Assembly (NCBI RefSeq): GCF_010091945.1
Contig: NZ_WVIE01000003.1
Span: 62,001-126,000, forward strand
Direction: 5' to 3'
Length of the DNA: 64,000 bases
Source: Myxacorys almedinensis A
GTDB lineage: Bacteria; Cyanobacteriota; Cyanobacteriia; Leptolyngbyales; Leptolyngbyaceae
In this document: positions 28,077 to 38,029 of the stretch, one piece after another
Position numbering within the stretch: the first letter of the stretch is position 1
Layout of the letters: each line of letters starts with the position of its first letter
Position numbers and translations under genes: made by a program
Notes under the pieces: model-generated
The model's input: only the letters and a program-made list of their open reading frames with translations
Told to the model about the DNA's origin: nothing
The model's database searches: none

Positions 28077-29720
28077 ATGAATGAGCCTCTATTGAGTGTC
28101 GAGAATTTACGGGTCGCATACCGGAACGGACAGCCGCAAGTTGTGGAGGACGTATCCTTCTGGCTCAATCCTGGAGAGCGGTTGGGCTTAGTGGGTGAAT
28201 CGGGGTGTGGTAAATCGACCCTAGGACGAGCAGTGATGCGGCTTTTGCCTGATGCTGCCCAGGTTGAGGGTCGCGTTAAGTTTCAAGGTCAATCGGTGTT
28301 TGATCTAGATGGGGCAAGCCTGAGGCGGTTTCGAGGTGAAGCGGTGGCAATCATCTTTCAAGATCCGATGACGCGCCTTGATCCCCTCATGACGATCGGA
28401 GATCACTGCATTGAGACTCTCAAAGCTCACGAACCCGGCTTATCGACTCGCTCGGCCAAAGAACGCGCGATCGCAACCCTAGAAGCGGTCAACATTCCCG
28501 AAAATCGCTGGTCGCAGTTTCCCCACGAGTTTAGCGGCGGCATGCGACAACGAGTTGCGATCGCCCTAGCTCTTCTCCTCAATCCCAAACTGATCGTGGC
28601 AGACGAACCCACCACAAGCTTGGATGTCACCGTTTCTGCCCAAATTTTGCAAGAACTGACGCGCCTATGCAGCGAACGAAACATGGCGCTGATTGTGATT
28701 TCCCACGATCTGGCGATGATTGGGCAATACTGCGATCGCATCGCCGTGATGTACAACGGCAAAATCGTAGAAACAGGCAATACGGCTTCGGTGTTTAGCA
28801 CTCCGCAACACGGCTACACCCAGACACTCTTAAATTCAGCGTTGCTACTGCAAGCAGAACAAGACATCAGCATCGCAAAAACCAACCCGATTTTGAAATT
28901 ACACGACCTTAAACAGCACTACACGATCGAGCGGAATTTCTTTTCGCAAATTTTTGACAAACGCGACTTCACCATCCGAGCGGTTGACGGCATTGATCTA
29001 GAGCTTTTCGCGGGGGAAACCTTGGGGTTGGTTGGGGAATCGGGGTGCGGCAAGAGTACCCTGTCTCGAACAATTCTTCAGCTACTCCGTCCCACAAGTG
29101 GCAGTGTCACCTTTCAAGGACAGGAATTAACAACCCTTGGGCGGCAGCAACTTCAGCAGCAACGGCGGCAGATTCAGATGATTTTTCAAGATCCGCACGC
29201 TTGCCTCAATCCCAGAATGACGATCGCGCAGATCGTTGCCGATCCGCTGTTGGTTCATGGTTTGGCAACTCCGGAAAAAGCCAAGCAAGACGTAGAATTT
29301 ATCTTAGAGCGAGTAGGCTTAAACCCTGCCGAATTTGCTCAGCGCTATGCGGGCGAACTGTCGGGTGGGCAACAGCAGAGAGTTGCGATCGCGCGGGCAC
29401 TGATTACTCGCCCAAAACTGGTGATTTGCGATGAGCCAGTGAGCATGCTCGATGCCACCGTGCGGACTCAGGTTTTAGACCTGATGCAAGCGTTAAAAGA
29501 CGAATTTGAGTTGACCTATTTATTCATCACCCATGACCTGTGGGTTGCACGATATTTCTGCGATCGTATTGCTGTCATGAACGGCGGAAAAATTCTTGAA
29601 CTTGGTATGGCAAAAGAGGTGTTCAGTCATCCTCAGCATCCTTATACCCAGACCCTTTTAGGCGCTGCACCTTTGTTAGCCCAGATGAGTGTTAAGCCAA
29701 ATGATCCGTTGATAGGATAG
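28077..29720 (+). CDS. Peptide/nickel-type ABC transporter, fused double ATP-binding protein
   Basis: This is the energising subunit of an oligopeptide/dipeptide-type importer, with the DppD-like and DppF-like ATPases fused into 547 residues (as in YejF or GsiA). Each half has a Walker [10 protein letters not shown] (near residues 38 and 318), a signature [11 protein letters not shown] or [11 protein letters not shown], and a Walker B with ADEPTTSLD or CDEPVSMLD. Each half also carries the C-terminal oligopeptide-transporter extension ([24 protein letters not shown]). No permease or binding-protein gene is nearby, so it must pair with subunits encoded elsewhere. Confidence 0.93.
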   Translation: MNEPLLSVENLRVAYRNGQPQVVEDVSFWLNPGERLGLVGESGCGKSTLGRAVMRLLPDAAQVEGRVKFQGQSVFDLDGASLRRFRGEAVAIIFQDPMTRLDPLMTIGDHCIETLKAHEPGLSTRSAKERAIATLEAVNIPENRWSQFPHEFSGGMRQRVAIALALLLNPKLIVADEPTTSLDVTVSAQILQELTRLCSERNMALIVISHDLAMIGQYCDRIAVMYNGKIVETGNTASVFSTPQHGYTQTLLNSALLLQAEQDISIAKTNPILKLHDLKQHYTIERNFFSQIFDKRDFTIRAVDGIDLELFAGETLGLVGESGCGKSTLSRTILQLLRPTSGSVTFQGQELTTLGRQQLQQQRRQIQMIFQDPHACLNPRMTIAQIVADPLLVHGLATPEKAKQDVEFILERVGLNPAEFAQRYAGELSGGQQQRVAIARALITRPKLVICDEPVSMLDATVRTQVLDLMQALKDEFELTYLFITHDLWVARYFCDRIAVMNGGKILELGMAKEVFSHPQHPYTQTLLGAAPLLAQMSVKPNDPLIG

Positions 29721-29887
29721 GTTCTCTTTGATGGGGTTAGACCTCAGATATTGCTGAAATTGGGGATAGAGCGAGACACGTTCATCCCTAATTTTCTATT
29801 GTCAATGTAAATGCTAAAAGGCATGCTCCTCACAGTTCTGTCAATTGAAGCTAAAATGCAAAACAGTGCGCTGATCTTTAGAATTAT

Positions 29888-29954
29888 CTAACCACGAATT
29901 GTTTAACCACGAATTGTCTAACCACGAATTGTTTAACCAAGAATTGTCTAACCA
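29888..29954. repeat. 15-bp tandem repeat (4.5 copies) in the leader of the muramidase-like gene
   Basis: Units alternate CTAACCACGAATTGT and TTAACCACGAATTGT, so the real period is 30 bp repeated twice, with a partial fifth unit. The fourth unit has one change (AACCAAG). It ends 6 bases before the ATG at 29961 and therefore replaces the normal Shine-Dalgarno region. Copy-number change could affect translation. Confidence 0.9.
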
Positions 29955-29960
29955 TAGCCA

Positions 29961-30647
29961 ATGGCAAAAACAGAGTCAAAGCCTGATTCGCCCACAAAGT
30001 TTGCTGAGAATTTACTCGTTCGGGGTCTTATCGTTCTAGGCGTCTTGTTTCTAGTCACCCAGTTTCAAGGCAAACGTTCTTCCTCACCCTTGCTCAACAG
30101 TTCGGCACGCGGGGCAGATGCGCCCCTGGTTATGCAGGGCGGCGATCCTTACATCCGCGCCTTGATGCGAACCATCTCTGCTAGTGAATCTAACGTGAGC
30201 AATCCCTATTCGGTGGTGTATGGCGGCGAGCGAATCAGTGATTTGAGGCAGCATCCCGATCGCTGTATTACGATTGTTGCCGGTCCTAACATCGGAGATT
30301 GCACAACAGCCGCAGGGCGCTATCAGTTTATTACAACGACGTGGCTTTCAAAAGCCAGACGATATCATCCATCACCCTATGGTTTTATGGTCTGGTCAGG
30401 CTATAGTTTTGAGCCAGAATATCAAGATGAAGTTGTCTATCGTTGGTTGAACGATCGGGTCGCCTGGGGAGATGATGTGCGTCAGCTATTGAAAGACGGA
30501 AAGATCCATACGGTGCTTGAAATGCTGTCAGGCACATGGACAAGTTTGGGCTACGGCATCGAAGACAATTCGATGAGTTCTGAGTTGCCTCGTGTGTATC
30601 AGCGTGTTTTGCGAGAAGAATTGAAGCAAACGGCAAGTCGTTCATAG
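29961..30647 (+). CDS. Membrane-anchored lysozyme-like glycoside hydrolase (GH104 type)
   Basis: This 228-residue protein has an N-terminal membrane anchor (LLVRGLIVLGVLFLVTQF, residues 19-36). An extracytoplasmic domain follows, related to the lambda-endolysin/muramidase group that cleaves peptidoglycan glycan strands. The motifs are MRTISASESN (likely catalytic Glu), YSVVYGGERISD, TTAAGRYQFITTTW and QDEVVYRWL. Similar single-anchor proteins are encoded in cyanobacterial chromosomes and probably act in wall remodelling; prophage origin is possible, but no other phage gene is present. Its leader consists of a tandem repeat and lacks a clear ribosome site. Confidence 0.82.
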   Translation: MAKTESKPDSPTKFAENLLVRGLIVLGVLFLVTQFQGKRSSSPLLNSSARGADAPLVMQGGDPYIRALMRTISASESNVSNPYSVVYGGERISDLRQHPDRCITIVAGPNIGDCTTAAGRYQFITTTWLSKARRYHPSPYGFMVWSGYSFEPEYQDEVVYRWLNDRVAWGDDVRQLLKDGKIHTVLEMLSGTWTSLGYGIEDNSMSSELPRVYQRVLREELKQTASRS

Positions 30648-30798
30648 TAGATCATGTTGGAGGTGACGTAACACCATAGACGCCCTGATGGACAGGGGAA
30701 TGCTGTAGATGTTTTTCGCTGCTATGATCTGCATGTCTACTTGCTTTGACATCTTTCTTTGACCTACGCTGATGTACAAGAATTAAGGAGCGATCGCA

Positions 30799-31401
30799 AT
30801 GAACCTCCAAACCCGCCGCTATACGCCAGAAGAGTATCTAGAGCAGGAAGAAACTGCCGACTATAAAAGCGAATATCGCGACGGGGAAATCATTCCGATG
30901 ACTGGCGGCACAACGAACCATAATGAAATTGCGCTAAATTTGGCATCCTACTTAAAACTGCATCTCAGAAGGCAAAACTATAAGGTTTACATTGGCGACG
31001 TGCGGTTATGGATTCCCAGGTATCACCTGTACACCTATCCAGACGTGATGCTAATTCAGGGCAGACCGATGTATATGGGCGCTAACACAACAACCGTCAC
31101 CAATCCGCTGCTCATTGCCGAAGTATTGTCAAAATCCACTCAAAATTATGACCAAGGCGATAAGTTTGCTGCTTACCGCTCCATTCCTGAACTGCAAGAA
31201 TATATTTTGATCGATCAGGCGCAGTTTTGGGTAATGCAGCACACCAAGACTGAGGAAGGAAACTGGCTGCTGAGCGAATGCAAAGGCGAACAATCTCGAT
31301 TGCGATTGAGCAGCGTTGAGTTTGAAATTGATTTCCGCGATATATATGAGGGAGTCGATTTTGAGGAACCAGGACATCACGACCCAGATAAAGAGGGGTA
31401 G
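30799..31401 (+). CDS. Uma2-family protein (DUF820, PD-(D/E)XK fold)
   Basis: This 200-residue cytoplasmic protein is a nuclease-like fold that is highly amplified in cyanobacteria, with no proven substrate. The family motifs are YTPEEYLEQEETADYKSEYR, RDGEIIPMTGGTTNHNEIA, YTYPDVMLIQG (catalytic Asp) and PLLIAEVLSKSTQNYD (catalytic Glu-X-Leu), then QEYILIDQ. The putative catalytic residues are all present. GGAGCGATCGCAATG places a ribosome site 8 bases before the ATG. It is probably an independent gene. Confidence 0.93.
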   Translation: MNLQTRRYTPEEYLEQEETADYKSEYRDGEIIPMTGGTTNHNEIALNLASYLKLHLRRQNYKVYIGDVRLWIPRYHLYTYPDVMLIQGRPMYMGANTTTVTNPLLIAEVLSKSTQNYDQGDKFAAYRSIPELQEYILIDQAQFWVMQHTKTEEGNWLLSECKGEQSRLRLSSVEFEIDFRDIYEGVDFEEPGHHDPDKEG

Positions 31402-31572
31402 GGGTTTTCAACAATCTTGCCCCATTCATGGTGTAGTGAGCCATGAGGTATGGCAACAAATCAAAGCTGACTGGTCTATCGCAACCATGAGCCGCGATCG
31501 CAGATCTTCCACGTCCGATCGCTGTTTTCTGAATGTACTAATCTGGTAGTTATCCCGTACTCCGTTTTGCCC

Positions 31573-32883
31573 ATGACTGCTTCACAGGTTCATACCGAAG
31601 ACCTTCCTCTGGTTGCTTTGGCGCAACAGACCCGCAATGCTGCCCCTCATCTAGCAGTTCAGCCTGCTGAGGTAAGAAATCGTGCTTTAGTTGCGATCGC
31701 AGAGTCTCTCACTGCCAATGCCCCTGAAATTTTAGCGGCGAACGCTGCCGACTGTGCCACCGCCGAGGCTGAGGGAACGTCGTCTGCATTATATGCTCGA
31801 TTGAAGCTAGATGAAGCAAAACTGGAGGGCGCGATCGCGGGGGTGCGCGATGTTGCCAACCTGGCTGATCCGGTTGGTGCAGTTCAGATCCATCGCGAAT
31901 TAGATACGGGACTGGTGATGAAGCGAATCACCTGTCCGTTGGGTGTGTTGGGTGTCATTTTCGAGGCGCGCCCTGATGCGGTGATGCAGATTTCAAGCTT
32001 AGCGATTAAGTCTGGAAATGGTGTGATTCTCAAGGGCGGAAAAGAAGCCGTTCGATCGTGTGCAGCGTTGGTTAAAGCAATTCATCAAGGATTATCAGAA
32101 ACAGAAATTGATCCGTCAGTAGTGCAGCTTTTGACAACACGAGAGGAAACACTAGCGTTATTAAAACTCGATCAGTATGTAGATTTAATTATTCCTAGAG
32201 GATCGAATTCGTTTGTCCGGTTTGTGCAAGACAATACTCGCATTCCGGTGTTGGGTCATGCAGATGGCATTTGTCATTTGTATGTTGATCGCGCGGCTGA
32301 TATTGCCAAAGCAGTCAAGGTTGCTATCGATTCTAAAACTCAATATCCGGCGGCTTGCAATGCGATCGAAACGCTGTTGGTACACCGAGCGATCGCATCA
32401 GAATTTTTGCTAGAAGCTGCCCCTGCCTTGCAAGCTAAGAACGTCGAACTACGAGGCGACAATGGCACAAGAGATATTCTTAACATTGCTCCTGCTACGG
32501 AAATAGATTGGTCAACGGAATACAGTGACCTCATATTAGCGATCAAGATTGTTGATAGCTTAGAAGATGCGATCGCACATATTAATATTTACGGATCGAG
32601 ACACACTGAAGCGATCATGACAGAAGACTCAACATCAGCGCAGATATTCTTGGCTCAAGTCGATGCCGCAGGCGTTTATCACAACTGTTCGACTCGCTTT
32701 GCCGACGGCTTCCGCTATGGTTTTGGTGCAGAAGTTGGAATCAGCACACAAAAAATGCCGCCTCGCGGACCTGTCGGGTTAGAAGGACTCGTGACCTATA
32801 AGTACACGATCGTGGGAGATGGTCACATTGCCGTGACCTATACTGGCACAACCGCAAAACCGTTTACTCACCGGAATTTGTAA
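31573..32883 (+). CDS. proA: Gamma-glutamyl phosphate reductase (proline biosynthesis)
   Basis: This enzyme reduces gamma-glutamyl phosphate to glutamate semialdehyde with NADPH, the second step of proline synthesis. The 436-residue aldehyde-dehydrogenase-fold protein has the motifs [45 protein letters not shown] and the catalytic Cys in [18 protein letters not shown]. The ATG at 31573 is chosen; a TTG two codons upstream is unlikely. proB is not in the window. A gap of about 330 bases precedes the heme oxygenase gene. Confidence 0.97.
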   Translation: MTASQVHTEDLPLVALAQQTRNAAPHLAVQPAEVRNRALVAIAESLTANAPEILAANAADCATAEAEGTSSALYARLKLDEAKLEGAIAGVRDVANLADPVGAVQIHRELDTGLVMKRITCPLGVLGVIFEARPDAVMQISSLAIKSGNGVILKGGKEAVRSCAALVKAIHQGLSETEIDPSVVQLLTTREETLALLKLDQYVDLIIPRGSNSFVRFVQDNTRIPVLGHADGICHLYVDRAADIAKAVKVAIDSKTQYPAACNAIETLLVHRAIASEFLLEAAPALQAKNVELRGDNGTRDILNIAPATEIDWSTEYSDLILAIKIVDSLEDAIAHINIYGSRHTEAIMTEDSTSAQIFLAQVDAAGVYHNCSTRFADGFRYGFGAEVGISTQKMPPRGPVGLEGLVTYKYTIVGDGHIAVTYTGTTAKPFTHRNL

Positions 32884-33210
32884 ATCATGTTTCATTTTGT
32901 TCGTGCCTAACAACAAAATAGACACGACCCATCTCATCACGTTCGAGTCTCATCAGATTGGGCAACAGACCGAAACCAAAACGCTACGACACACTCCCGG
33001 AAATGCGGTGGCAGAATGCATCGAGACATCGATCTATCGCTTGCCAGAAGCATCCTCCAATCCGCTTGAAGCTGTTAGTTGTAAGAATTTGTAATAAAAA
33101 GGCGGATCAAATCGGATTAACGTAACGAATAGTGCAGTTTTTCGCTGCGCCTCTCAGGTCAAACCGATCGATACGCCAGCAGACCACTATTTAGTGTTGG
33201 GAAGTTTAGA
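32884..33210. other. Gap upstream of heme oxygenase, nothing identified
   Basis: This 327-base gap contains a weak 65-codon frame that I do not accept as a gene. It should hold the ho1 promoter; no operator is recognised. Confidence 0.45.
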
Positions 33211-33927
33211 ATGAGCAATAATTTAGCAACAAAACTTCGTGAAGGAACCAAGAAATCTCACTCAATGGCTGAGAATACTGGGTTTATCGCGTGTTTTTTG
33301 AAAGGCACAGTAGAGAAAAACTCTTACCGCAAGCTAGTTTCAAACCTCTATTTCGTGTACTCCGCGATGGAAGAGGAAATGCAAAAGCATCGGAATCATC
33401 CTGTGTTGTCCAAGATGTACTTCCCTGAGCTAGAGCGCAAAGAGAGCCTAGAGCAAGATTTGGCATATTATTTTGGGGCAAACTGGCGAGATCAGGTCGC
33501 TCCTTCTGCGGCAACCCAAGCCTATGTCGATCGCATTCATGAGGTTGCCAAAACCGATCCTGAATTGATGATTGCACACCTCTACACTCGGTATTTGGGC
33601 GATCTCTCTGGTGGTCAGATTCTCAAGAAAATTGCCCAAAACGGCATGAACTTGTCGGATGGAGAAGGCACAAGCTTCTACGAGTTCAGCCAAATTCCAG
33701 ATGAGCGGGAGTTCAAAAAGCACTATCGCGCTACTTTAGATGAGTTGCCGATCGATGATGCCAAGGGCGATCGCATTGTGGACGAAGCCAATGATGCGTT
33801 TGGCTCAAACATGAAGATGTTCCAAGAACTTGAAGGTAACTTGATCAAGGCGATCGGGGTGGCATTGTTCAATGTTCTAACTCGCAAAAACAAGCGCGGC
33901 AGCACCGAACTCGCAACGGCTGACTAG
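33211..33927 (+). CDS. ho1: Heme oxygenase (Ho1 type)
   Basis: This enzyme opens heme to biliverdin using ferredoxin and oxygen, releasing iron and CO. It is the first step of phycobilin chromophore synthesis. The proximal haem-ligand His is in GTKKSHSMAEN (about residue 17), and the distal-helix signature is YLGDLSGGQILKKIAQ near 131. The length of 238 residues matches cyanobacterial Ho1 and Ho2. It is followed by a 42-base hairpin (33950-33991). No neighbouring bilin gene is present. Confidence 0.96.
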   Translation: MSNNLATKLREGTKKSHSMAENTGFIACFLKGTVEKNSYRKLVSNLYFVYSAMEEEMQKHRNHPVLSKMYFPELERKESLEQDLAYYFGANWRDQVAPSAATQAYVDRIHEVAKTDPELMIAHLYTRYLGDLSGGQILKKIAQNGMNLSDGEGTSFYEFSQIPDEREFKKHYRATLDELPIDDAKGDRIVDEANDAFGSNMKMFQELEGNLIKAIGVALFNVLTRKNKRGSTELATAD

Positions 33928-33949
33928 ATCCAATTTCATATTTCCGTCT

Positions 33950-33991
33950 GAATCCTGAGGGCTTGGTGACAACATCACGTCCCCAGGATTC
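33950..33991 (+). terminator. Hairpin downstream of ho1, possible terminator
   Basis: Arms GAATCCTG (33950-33957) and CAGGATTC (33984-33991) extend by GGG/CCC with one bulged A, and an inner GTGA/TCAC pairing closes the loop. No T run follows, so it may be a 3'-end stabiliser rather than a canonical terminator. Confidence 0.5.
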
Positions 33992-34081
33992 GCAGTTACA
34001 CGGCTTAACTAGGCATAATTAACCCGAAGATCCTCATCCCCTGATCGAAATTGAAATTGTTTCTTCAGTTCAAAAAATAGT

Positions 34082-35140
34082 ATGGCTGCAAAGATTCCGG
34101 TTACGGTAATTACAGGTTTTCTTGGAAGCGGAAAAACAACGCTCATTCGTCACTTGTTGCAAAACAATGGCGGCAGACGCATCGCTGTTTTGGTGAATGA
34201 ATTTGGCGAACTGGGCATTGATGGAGAGTTGCTAAGATCTTGTGAAATTTGTCCAGAAGATGCGCCCCAATCTAACATCGTTGAACTGACAAACGGGTGT
34301 CTCTGCTGCACGGTTCAAGAAGAGTTTCTGCCAACGATGCTAGAGTTGCTGAAGCGGCGCGATCGCTTGGACTGCATTCTGGTTGAAACCTCTGGTTTAG
34401 CTTTGCCAAAACCTCTGATTAAGGCATTCCGCTGGCACGAGATCCGCAATGCGGCAACCGTAGATGGTGTGATTACGGTTGTAGATTGTGAAGCGGTGTT
34501 GTCGGGGAGGTTGGCAACCGATTTGGACGCGATCGCGGCTCAGCGCCAAGCCGATCCCAACCTCGACCACGAGACCCCTCTCTCTGAACTGTTTGAAGAC
34601 CAGCTTGCCTGCGCCGATCTTGTGATTCTCAACAAAACAGATTTGGTTGATCCCCAGGCTCAAGCCAAGGTGAGAAATCGGGTCGAACAGGAGCTTTCTA
34701 GAGCCGTCAAAATCGTAACTAATGGACGCCAAGGTGACACCATTCAGTTTGATCCCAATTTGCTTTTGGGCTTTAATGCGGCAGTAGAAGACGCTTTAGA
34801 GAGCCGTCCGAGCCATCACGATACGGAGGAAGAACATGATCACGATGACACAATTGAATCGACGCATATCGTGGTTGATCGGGCTTTTAATCCGGAAGCG
34901 TTGAGAGCGCAACTCGAAAAATTGGTTGAAGAGCAAGAAATTTATCGAGTCAAAGGTTTTGTGTCTGTTCCTAACAAATCGATGCGGCTGGTGGTGCAGG
35001 GCGTTGGCGCTCGATTTGAACAATTCTACGATCGTCCTTGGCAAGCAGACGAACTTCGGCAAACTCGGCTGGTTTTTATTGGGCGGGATCTCAACACAAC
35101 GGAATTAGCATCTCGTCTAACTCAACTTGCTGAGTCCTAA
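34082..35140 (+). CDS. CobW/COG0523-family GTPase (metal chaperone type)
   Basis: This GTP-driven metallochaperone is usually zinc-linked in cyanobacteria, despite the old cobalamin name. The P-loop is GFLGSGKTT at 12-20. The metal-binding CxCC motif is in ELTNGCLCCTV near residue 75, and the G4 NKTD near 190. A His/Asp/Glu-rich metal loop lies near 245-255 (HHDTEEEHDHDD). A C-terminal CobW domain ends at 352. An isolated gene without a recognisable Zur box, so the metal is not proved. Confidence 0.93.
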   Translation: MAAKIPVTVITGFLGSGKTTLIRHLLQNNGGRRIAVLVNEFGELGIDGELLRSCEICPEDAPQSNIVELTNGCLCCTVQEEFLPTMLELLKRRDRLDCILVETSGLALPKPLIKAFRWHEIRNAATVDGVITVVDCEAVLSGRLATDLDAIAAQRQADPNLDHETPLSELFEDQLACADLVILNKTDLVDPQAQAKVRNRVEQELSRAVKIVTNGRQGDTIQFDPNLLLGFNAAVEDALESRPSHHDTEEEHDHDDTIESTHIVVDRAFNPEALRAQLEKLVEEQEIYRVKGFVSVPNKSMRLVVQGVGARFEQFYDRPWQADELRQTRLVFIGRDLNTTELASRLTQLAES

Positions 35141-35175
35141 GGTAATCAGACTGGGATTTAATCAGACTAATTAGA

Positions 35176-35451
35176 CTAAATTGCCTCGCCGCATTCATCG
35201 ACCAGATAGCAAAGAGAGCGGAAACGCAGCCCTACAAACTGGTCGTAGAGAGGGTTGAGCTTGCACATGGGAGGAATGTGCGCGATCGCATGTCCAAATA
35301 AACTAATGTCACGTTCAAACGGGCATTGAGCGGGGATCAGCTTGCAGAGCGTGCGGGCAACCTTGCGATCGCGAATTTCGATCGAGTCTAACCAAGAGCG
35401 GACTGGTTTTAGGGGATCAAAACCAGGTTTTTGTAGAGAATAAGAATGCAT
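35176..35451 (-). CDS. Orphan Mo-dependent nitrogenase C-terminal-domain protein
   Basis: This 91-residue protein consists almost entirely of the domain named for the C-terminus of a Mo-nitrogenase-associated protein. Its pattern is PLKPVRSWLDSIEIRDRKVA, then LCKLIPAQCPFERDISLFG, IPPMCKLNPLYDQFVGLRFR and LCYLVDECGE. Four conserved Cys could bind metal. The start is set at 35451 because GGAG lies 8 bases upstream; a frame to 35520 would add 23 residues. No nif genes are in the window. Such free-standing copies are common in cyanobacteria, including non-fixers, and their role is unknown. Confidence 0.85.
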   Translation of the reverse strand: MHSYSLQKPGFDPLKPVRSWLDSIEIRDRKVARTLCKLIPAQCPFERDISLFGHAIAHIPPMCKLNPLYDQFVGLRFRSLCYLVDECGEAI

Positions 35452-36184
35452 AGCAGTAGCTCCAAAAATCAATTCAGATTCAGCCAGATGGCTTTCCTTT
35501 GTGTGTAGTGAAGATGGCATTGTTTGGATAGTTCCAATTCGCGTTTACTTGTGATTAGTTGCGATCTGTAGAGTGGTTTTCTCACTACAAGATACCCATT
35601 AAAAGCCGCGATTCCGTAAAGTTCGGAAGGAAAATTAGCGGGTCTTGTTTAAGTTCTAATAAAGTCGGAAGGGGCGATTGGGACAGTTTGTGAGTTGTCC
35701 TAACCCGAGTCAGGAACTTTGTTGCCGATCTCTACTAGATCTATATGTACAGAAGTTTTGGCTTATGCAAATTTCAGAGGTGACCTTGAGGGAAAAAATA
35801 AGAGAATAGTGCAAATCCCATGAAGAAGATTTAGAGAATTGCGGCTTTATCTTAGCCCTAGTTTCATTAAAAAGATCCCCAGTGAAACTACACAGTATCC
35901 GAGGGGGTGATATTTCTTCACAATTGAGTTATCTCTCTTTCTTCGGATATTAACCATCAGATAGAGAAAGAAGATTTGCCAACAAATGTAGGGCTTTTTG
36001 TAGCTAAAACTACAATATTTTTTGATCTAAAGTTCAAGACTTTCTGCTAATAATTTGGGCTTTGATTCGCCAACACAGCCAACTTGACAAGAAGTTTCTA
36101 CCTGTAGAAAATCAGCAGTAGGACTGAGACTGCTGCGATCGCAAGTGCGGTAGAGTCTCAAGGGTTTGTTTTTCGGGAATCGCC
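35452..36184. other. 733-base gap with terminator-like hairpin, possible small RNA
   Basis: The hairpin TTGTAG/CTACAA (35998-36003 and 36010-36015) is followed by TATTTTTT on the plus strand. No plus-strand gene precedes it for over 850 bases, so a short untranslated RNA ending here is possible. The rest of the gap shows no reading frame. A promoter for the tocopherol methyltransferase gene should lie near 36080-36170. Confidence 0.4.
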
Positions 36185-37021
36185 ATGACCTCAACGCTCT
36201 CTCAGCAAATTCAGGAGTTCTATGATGCATCGTCTGGTCTGTGGGAGCAGATCTGGGGTGAACACATGCACCACGGTTACTACGGCGCGGATGGACAACA
36301 AAAGAAAGACCGACGGCAAGCCCAGATCGACCTGATTGAAGAGCTTTTGACATGGGCAACCCTATCTCACGCCTCAGATATTCTAGATGTGGGGTGCGGC
36401 ATCGGTGGAAGCTCGCTGTATTTAGCCCATAAATTTAGCGCAACGGCAACGGGGATCACCCTTAGCCCGGTGCAGGCAAATCGGGCGATCGAGCGGGCAA
36501 AGGCAGCGGGGATCGCGGCTCACTTTCAGGTGGCTGATGCCTTGAACATGCCGTTTGCCGATCACTCGTTTGATCTAGTCTGGTCGCTAGAGAGCGGAGA
36601 ACACATGCCCGGCAAGGCAAAGTTTTTACAAGAGTGCTACCGGGTTTTAAAGCCCGGTGGGACGTTCATCATGGCAACTTGGTGTCATCGGGCAACCTCT
36701 CAAACGCCCCTCACATCAGACGAGAAGACCCATTTAGAGGATATTTACCGCGTCTACTGCTTGCCTTACGTGATTTCGTTGCCAGAGTATGAGCAGATTG
36801 CCCAGAACGCTGGCTTCCAGAAATTACGGACAGCCGACTGGTCAACGGCAGTGGCTCCCTTTTGGGATAAAGTGATCGACTCGGCGTTTAGTTGGGATGC
36901 GATCGTAGGTTTGCTCGGCTCTGGTTGGACAACGATTCAAGCCGCCTTGTCCCTAGGACTGATGCAGCGCGGCTATCAGCGTGGGCTGGTTAAGTTTGGC
37001 TTACTCGTGGGTCATAAATAA
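36185..37021 (+). CDS. Gamma-tocopherol methyltransferase-like SAM-dependent methyltransferase
   Basis: This enzyme methylates gamma-tocopherol to alpha-tocopherol (vitamin E) using S-adenosylmethionine at the thylakoid or envelope membrane. The N-terminal signature is IQEFYDASSGLWEQIWGEHM followed by HHGYYG. The SAM site is DILDVGCGIGGSSLYLA near residue 65, and post-motif residues are DLVWSLESGEHMPGKAKFL. The 278-residue length and HHGYYG motif fit gamma-TMT (slr0089-type); a close relative, the plastoquinone-related methyltransferase, is the alternative. The homogentisate phytyltransferase gene follows 60 bases later, which supports the assignment. Confidence 0.85.
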   Translation: MTSTLSQQIQEFYDASSGLWEQIWGEHMHHGYYGADGQQKKDRRQAQIDLIEELLTWATLSHASDILDVGCGIGGSSLYLAHKFSATATGITLSPVQANRAIERAKAAGIAAHFQVADALNMPFADHSFDLVWSLESGEHMPGKAKFLQECYRVLKPGGTFIMATWCHRATSQTPLTSDEKTHLEDIYRVYCLPYVISLPEYEQIAQNAGFQKLRTADWSTAVAPFWDKVIDSAFSWDAIVGLLGSGWTTIQAALSLGLMQRGYQRGLVKFGLLVGHK

Positions 37022-37081
37022 CGCGCGCACCCAAGTAATGCGATCCTAAGTAGGGTTACGGTATTTAAGAGCAGTATATCA

Positions 37082-37999
37082 ATGAGCCGAATTTCTTCAT
37101 CGTCCGCCAATCCGCTCCAGAAATATGCACCTTGGCTCTATGCCTTATGGAAGTTCTCCCGCCCCCACACGATTATTGGAACGTCGCTGAGTGTGGTGGG
37201 CATGTATTTGATCGCCGTGAGCGGAGGTCAGGTGTTACCGTTAGGTGTCGTGCTGCTGCCGTTGCTGGCTTGTCTGTGTGGCAACGTCTATATTGTGGGG
37301 CTAAATCAGCTTGAAGACATCGGCATCGATCGCATCAATAAACCGCACCTGCCGCTTGCGTCTGGAGAATTTTCAATCGGGCAAGGTCGGGCGATCGTGG
37401 CAACGACTGGCATCTTTGCGATCGCTCTTGCCGCGTTCCAAAGTTCCTATCTCTTTGCCATGGTTGCGGCGAGTCTGGCGATCGGCACAGCCTATTCCTT
37501 GCCTCCAATTCGGTTAAAGCGATTTCCGTTCTGGGCATCGCTGTGTATTTTTAGCGTGCGAGGCGCGATCGTTAATTTAGGCTTGTTTTTACACTTCAAT
37601 ACTGGCTTGCCGATCCCCGTGAAGGTTTGGGCGCTGACCGCGTTTGTGTTGGTCTTTACCTTTGCGATCGCCATTCTCAAAGATATTCCTGATGCCGATG
37701 GCGACAGGCAATATCACATCAGCACCTTTACCCTCAGGCTCGGACAGCGCCCCGTATTCAATCTGGCGCGCCAAGTGATTAGCGTATGCTATGTGGGGGT
37801 GATCGCAGTCTCGCCCTTTTTATCTGGCGTTAATCTGCCGTTCTTGGTTCTAACTCATGGGCTAGGCTTGGGCTTGCTGTGGTGGCGCAGCCGCATCGAC
37901 CTCCAAGATAAGCGAGAAGTCACCCAGTTTTACCAATTTGTGTGGAAATTGTTCTTCTTGGAATACCTAATTTTTCCAGCCGCGTGTTTATTGCGATAG
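37082..37999 (+). CDS. Homogentisate phytyltransferase (tocopherol biosynthesis)
   Basis: This UbiA-family membrane prenyltransferase joins phytyl diphosphate to homogentisate, the committed step to tocopherol. It has eight or nine hydrophobic helices and 305 residues. The first allylic-diphosphate motif is NQLEDIGIDRINKPHLPLAS near residue 80 and the second is KDIPDADGDRQY near 200; both are Asp-rich. The start LWKFSRPHTIIGT is typical of the HPT group. It lies between the tocopherol methyltransferase and a CobA-HemD fusion gene on the same strand. Confidence 0.92.
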   Translation: MSRISSSSANPLQKYAPWLYALWKFSRPHTIIGTSLSVVGMYLIAVSGGQVLPLGVVLLPLLACLCGNVYIVGLNQLEDIGIDRINKPHLPLASGEFSIGQGRAIVATTGIFAIALAAFQSSYLFAMVAASLAIGTAYSLPPIRLKRFPFWASLCIFSVRGAIVNLGLFLHFNTGLPIPVKVWALTAFVLVFTFAIAILKDIPDADGDRQYHISTFTLRLGQRPVFNLARQVISVCYVGVIAVSPFLSGVNLPFLVLTHGLGLGLLWWRSRIDLQDKREVTQFYQFVWKLFFLEYLIFPAACLLR

Positions 38000-38029
38000 G
38001 CTGGAATCCGTAGTCTGTCGGACGGCAGC

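Noticed and set aside
32897-33094. 65-codon frame between proA and heme oxygenase
   Set aside because: The start is not ATG-supported by a ribosome site and the sequence shows no domain or signal; chance frame.
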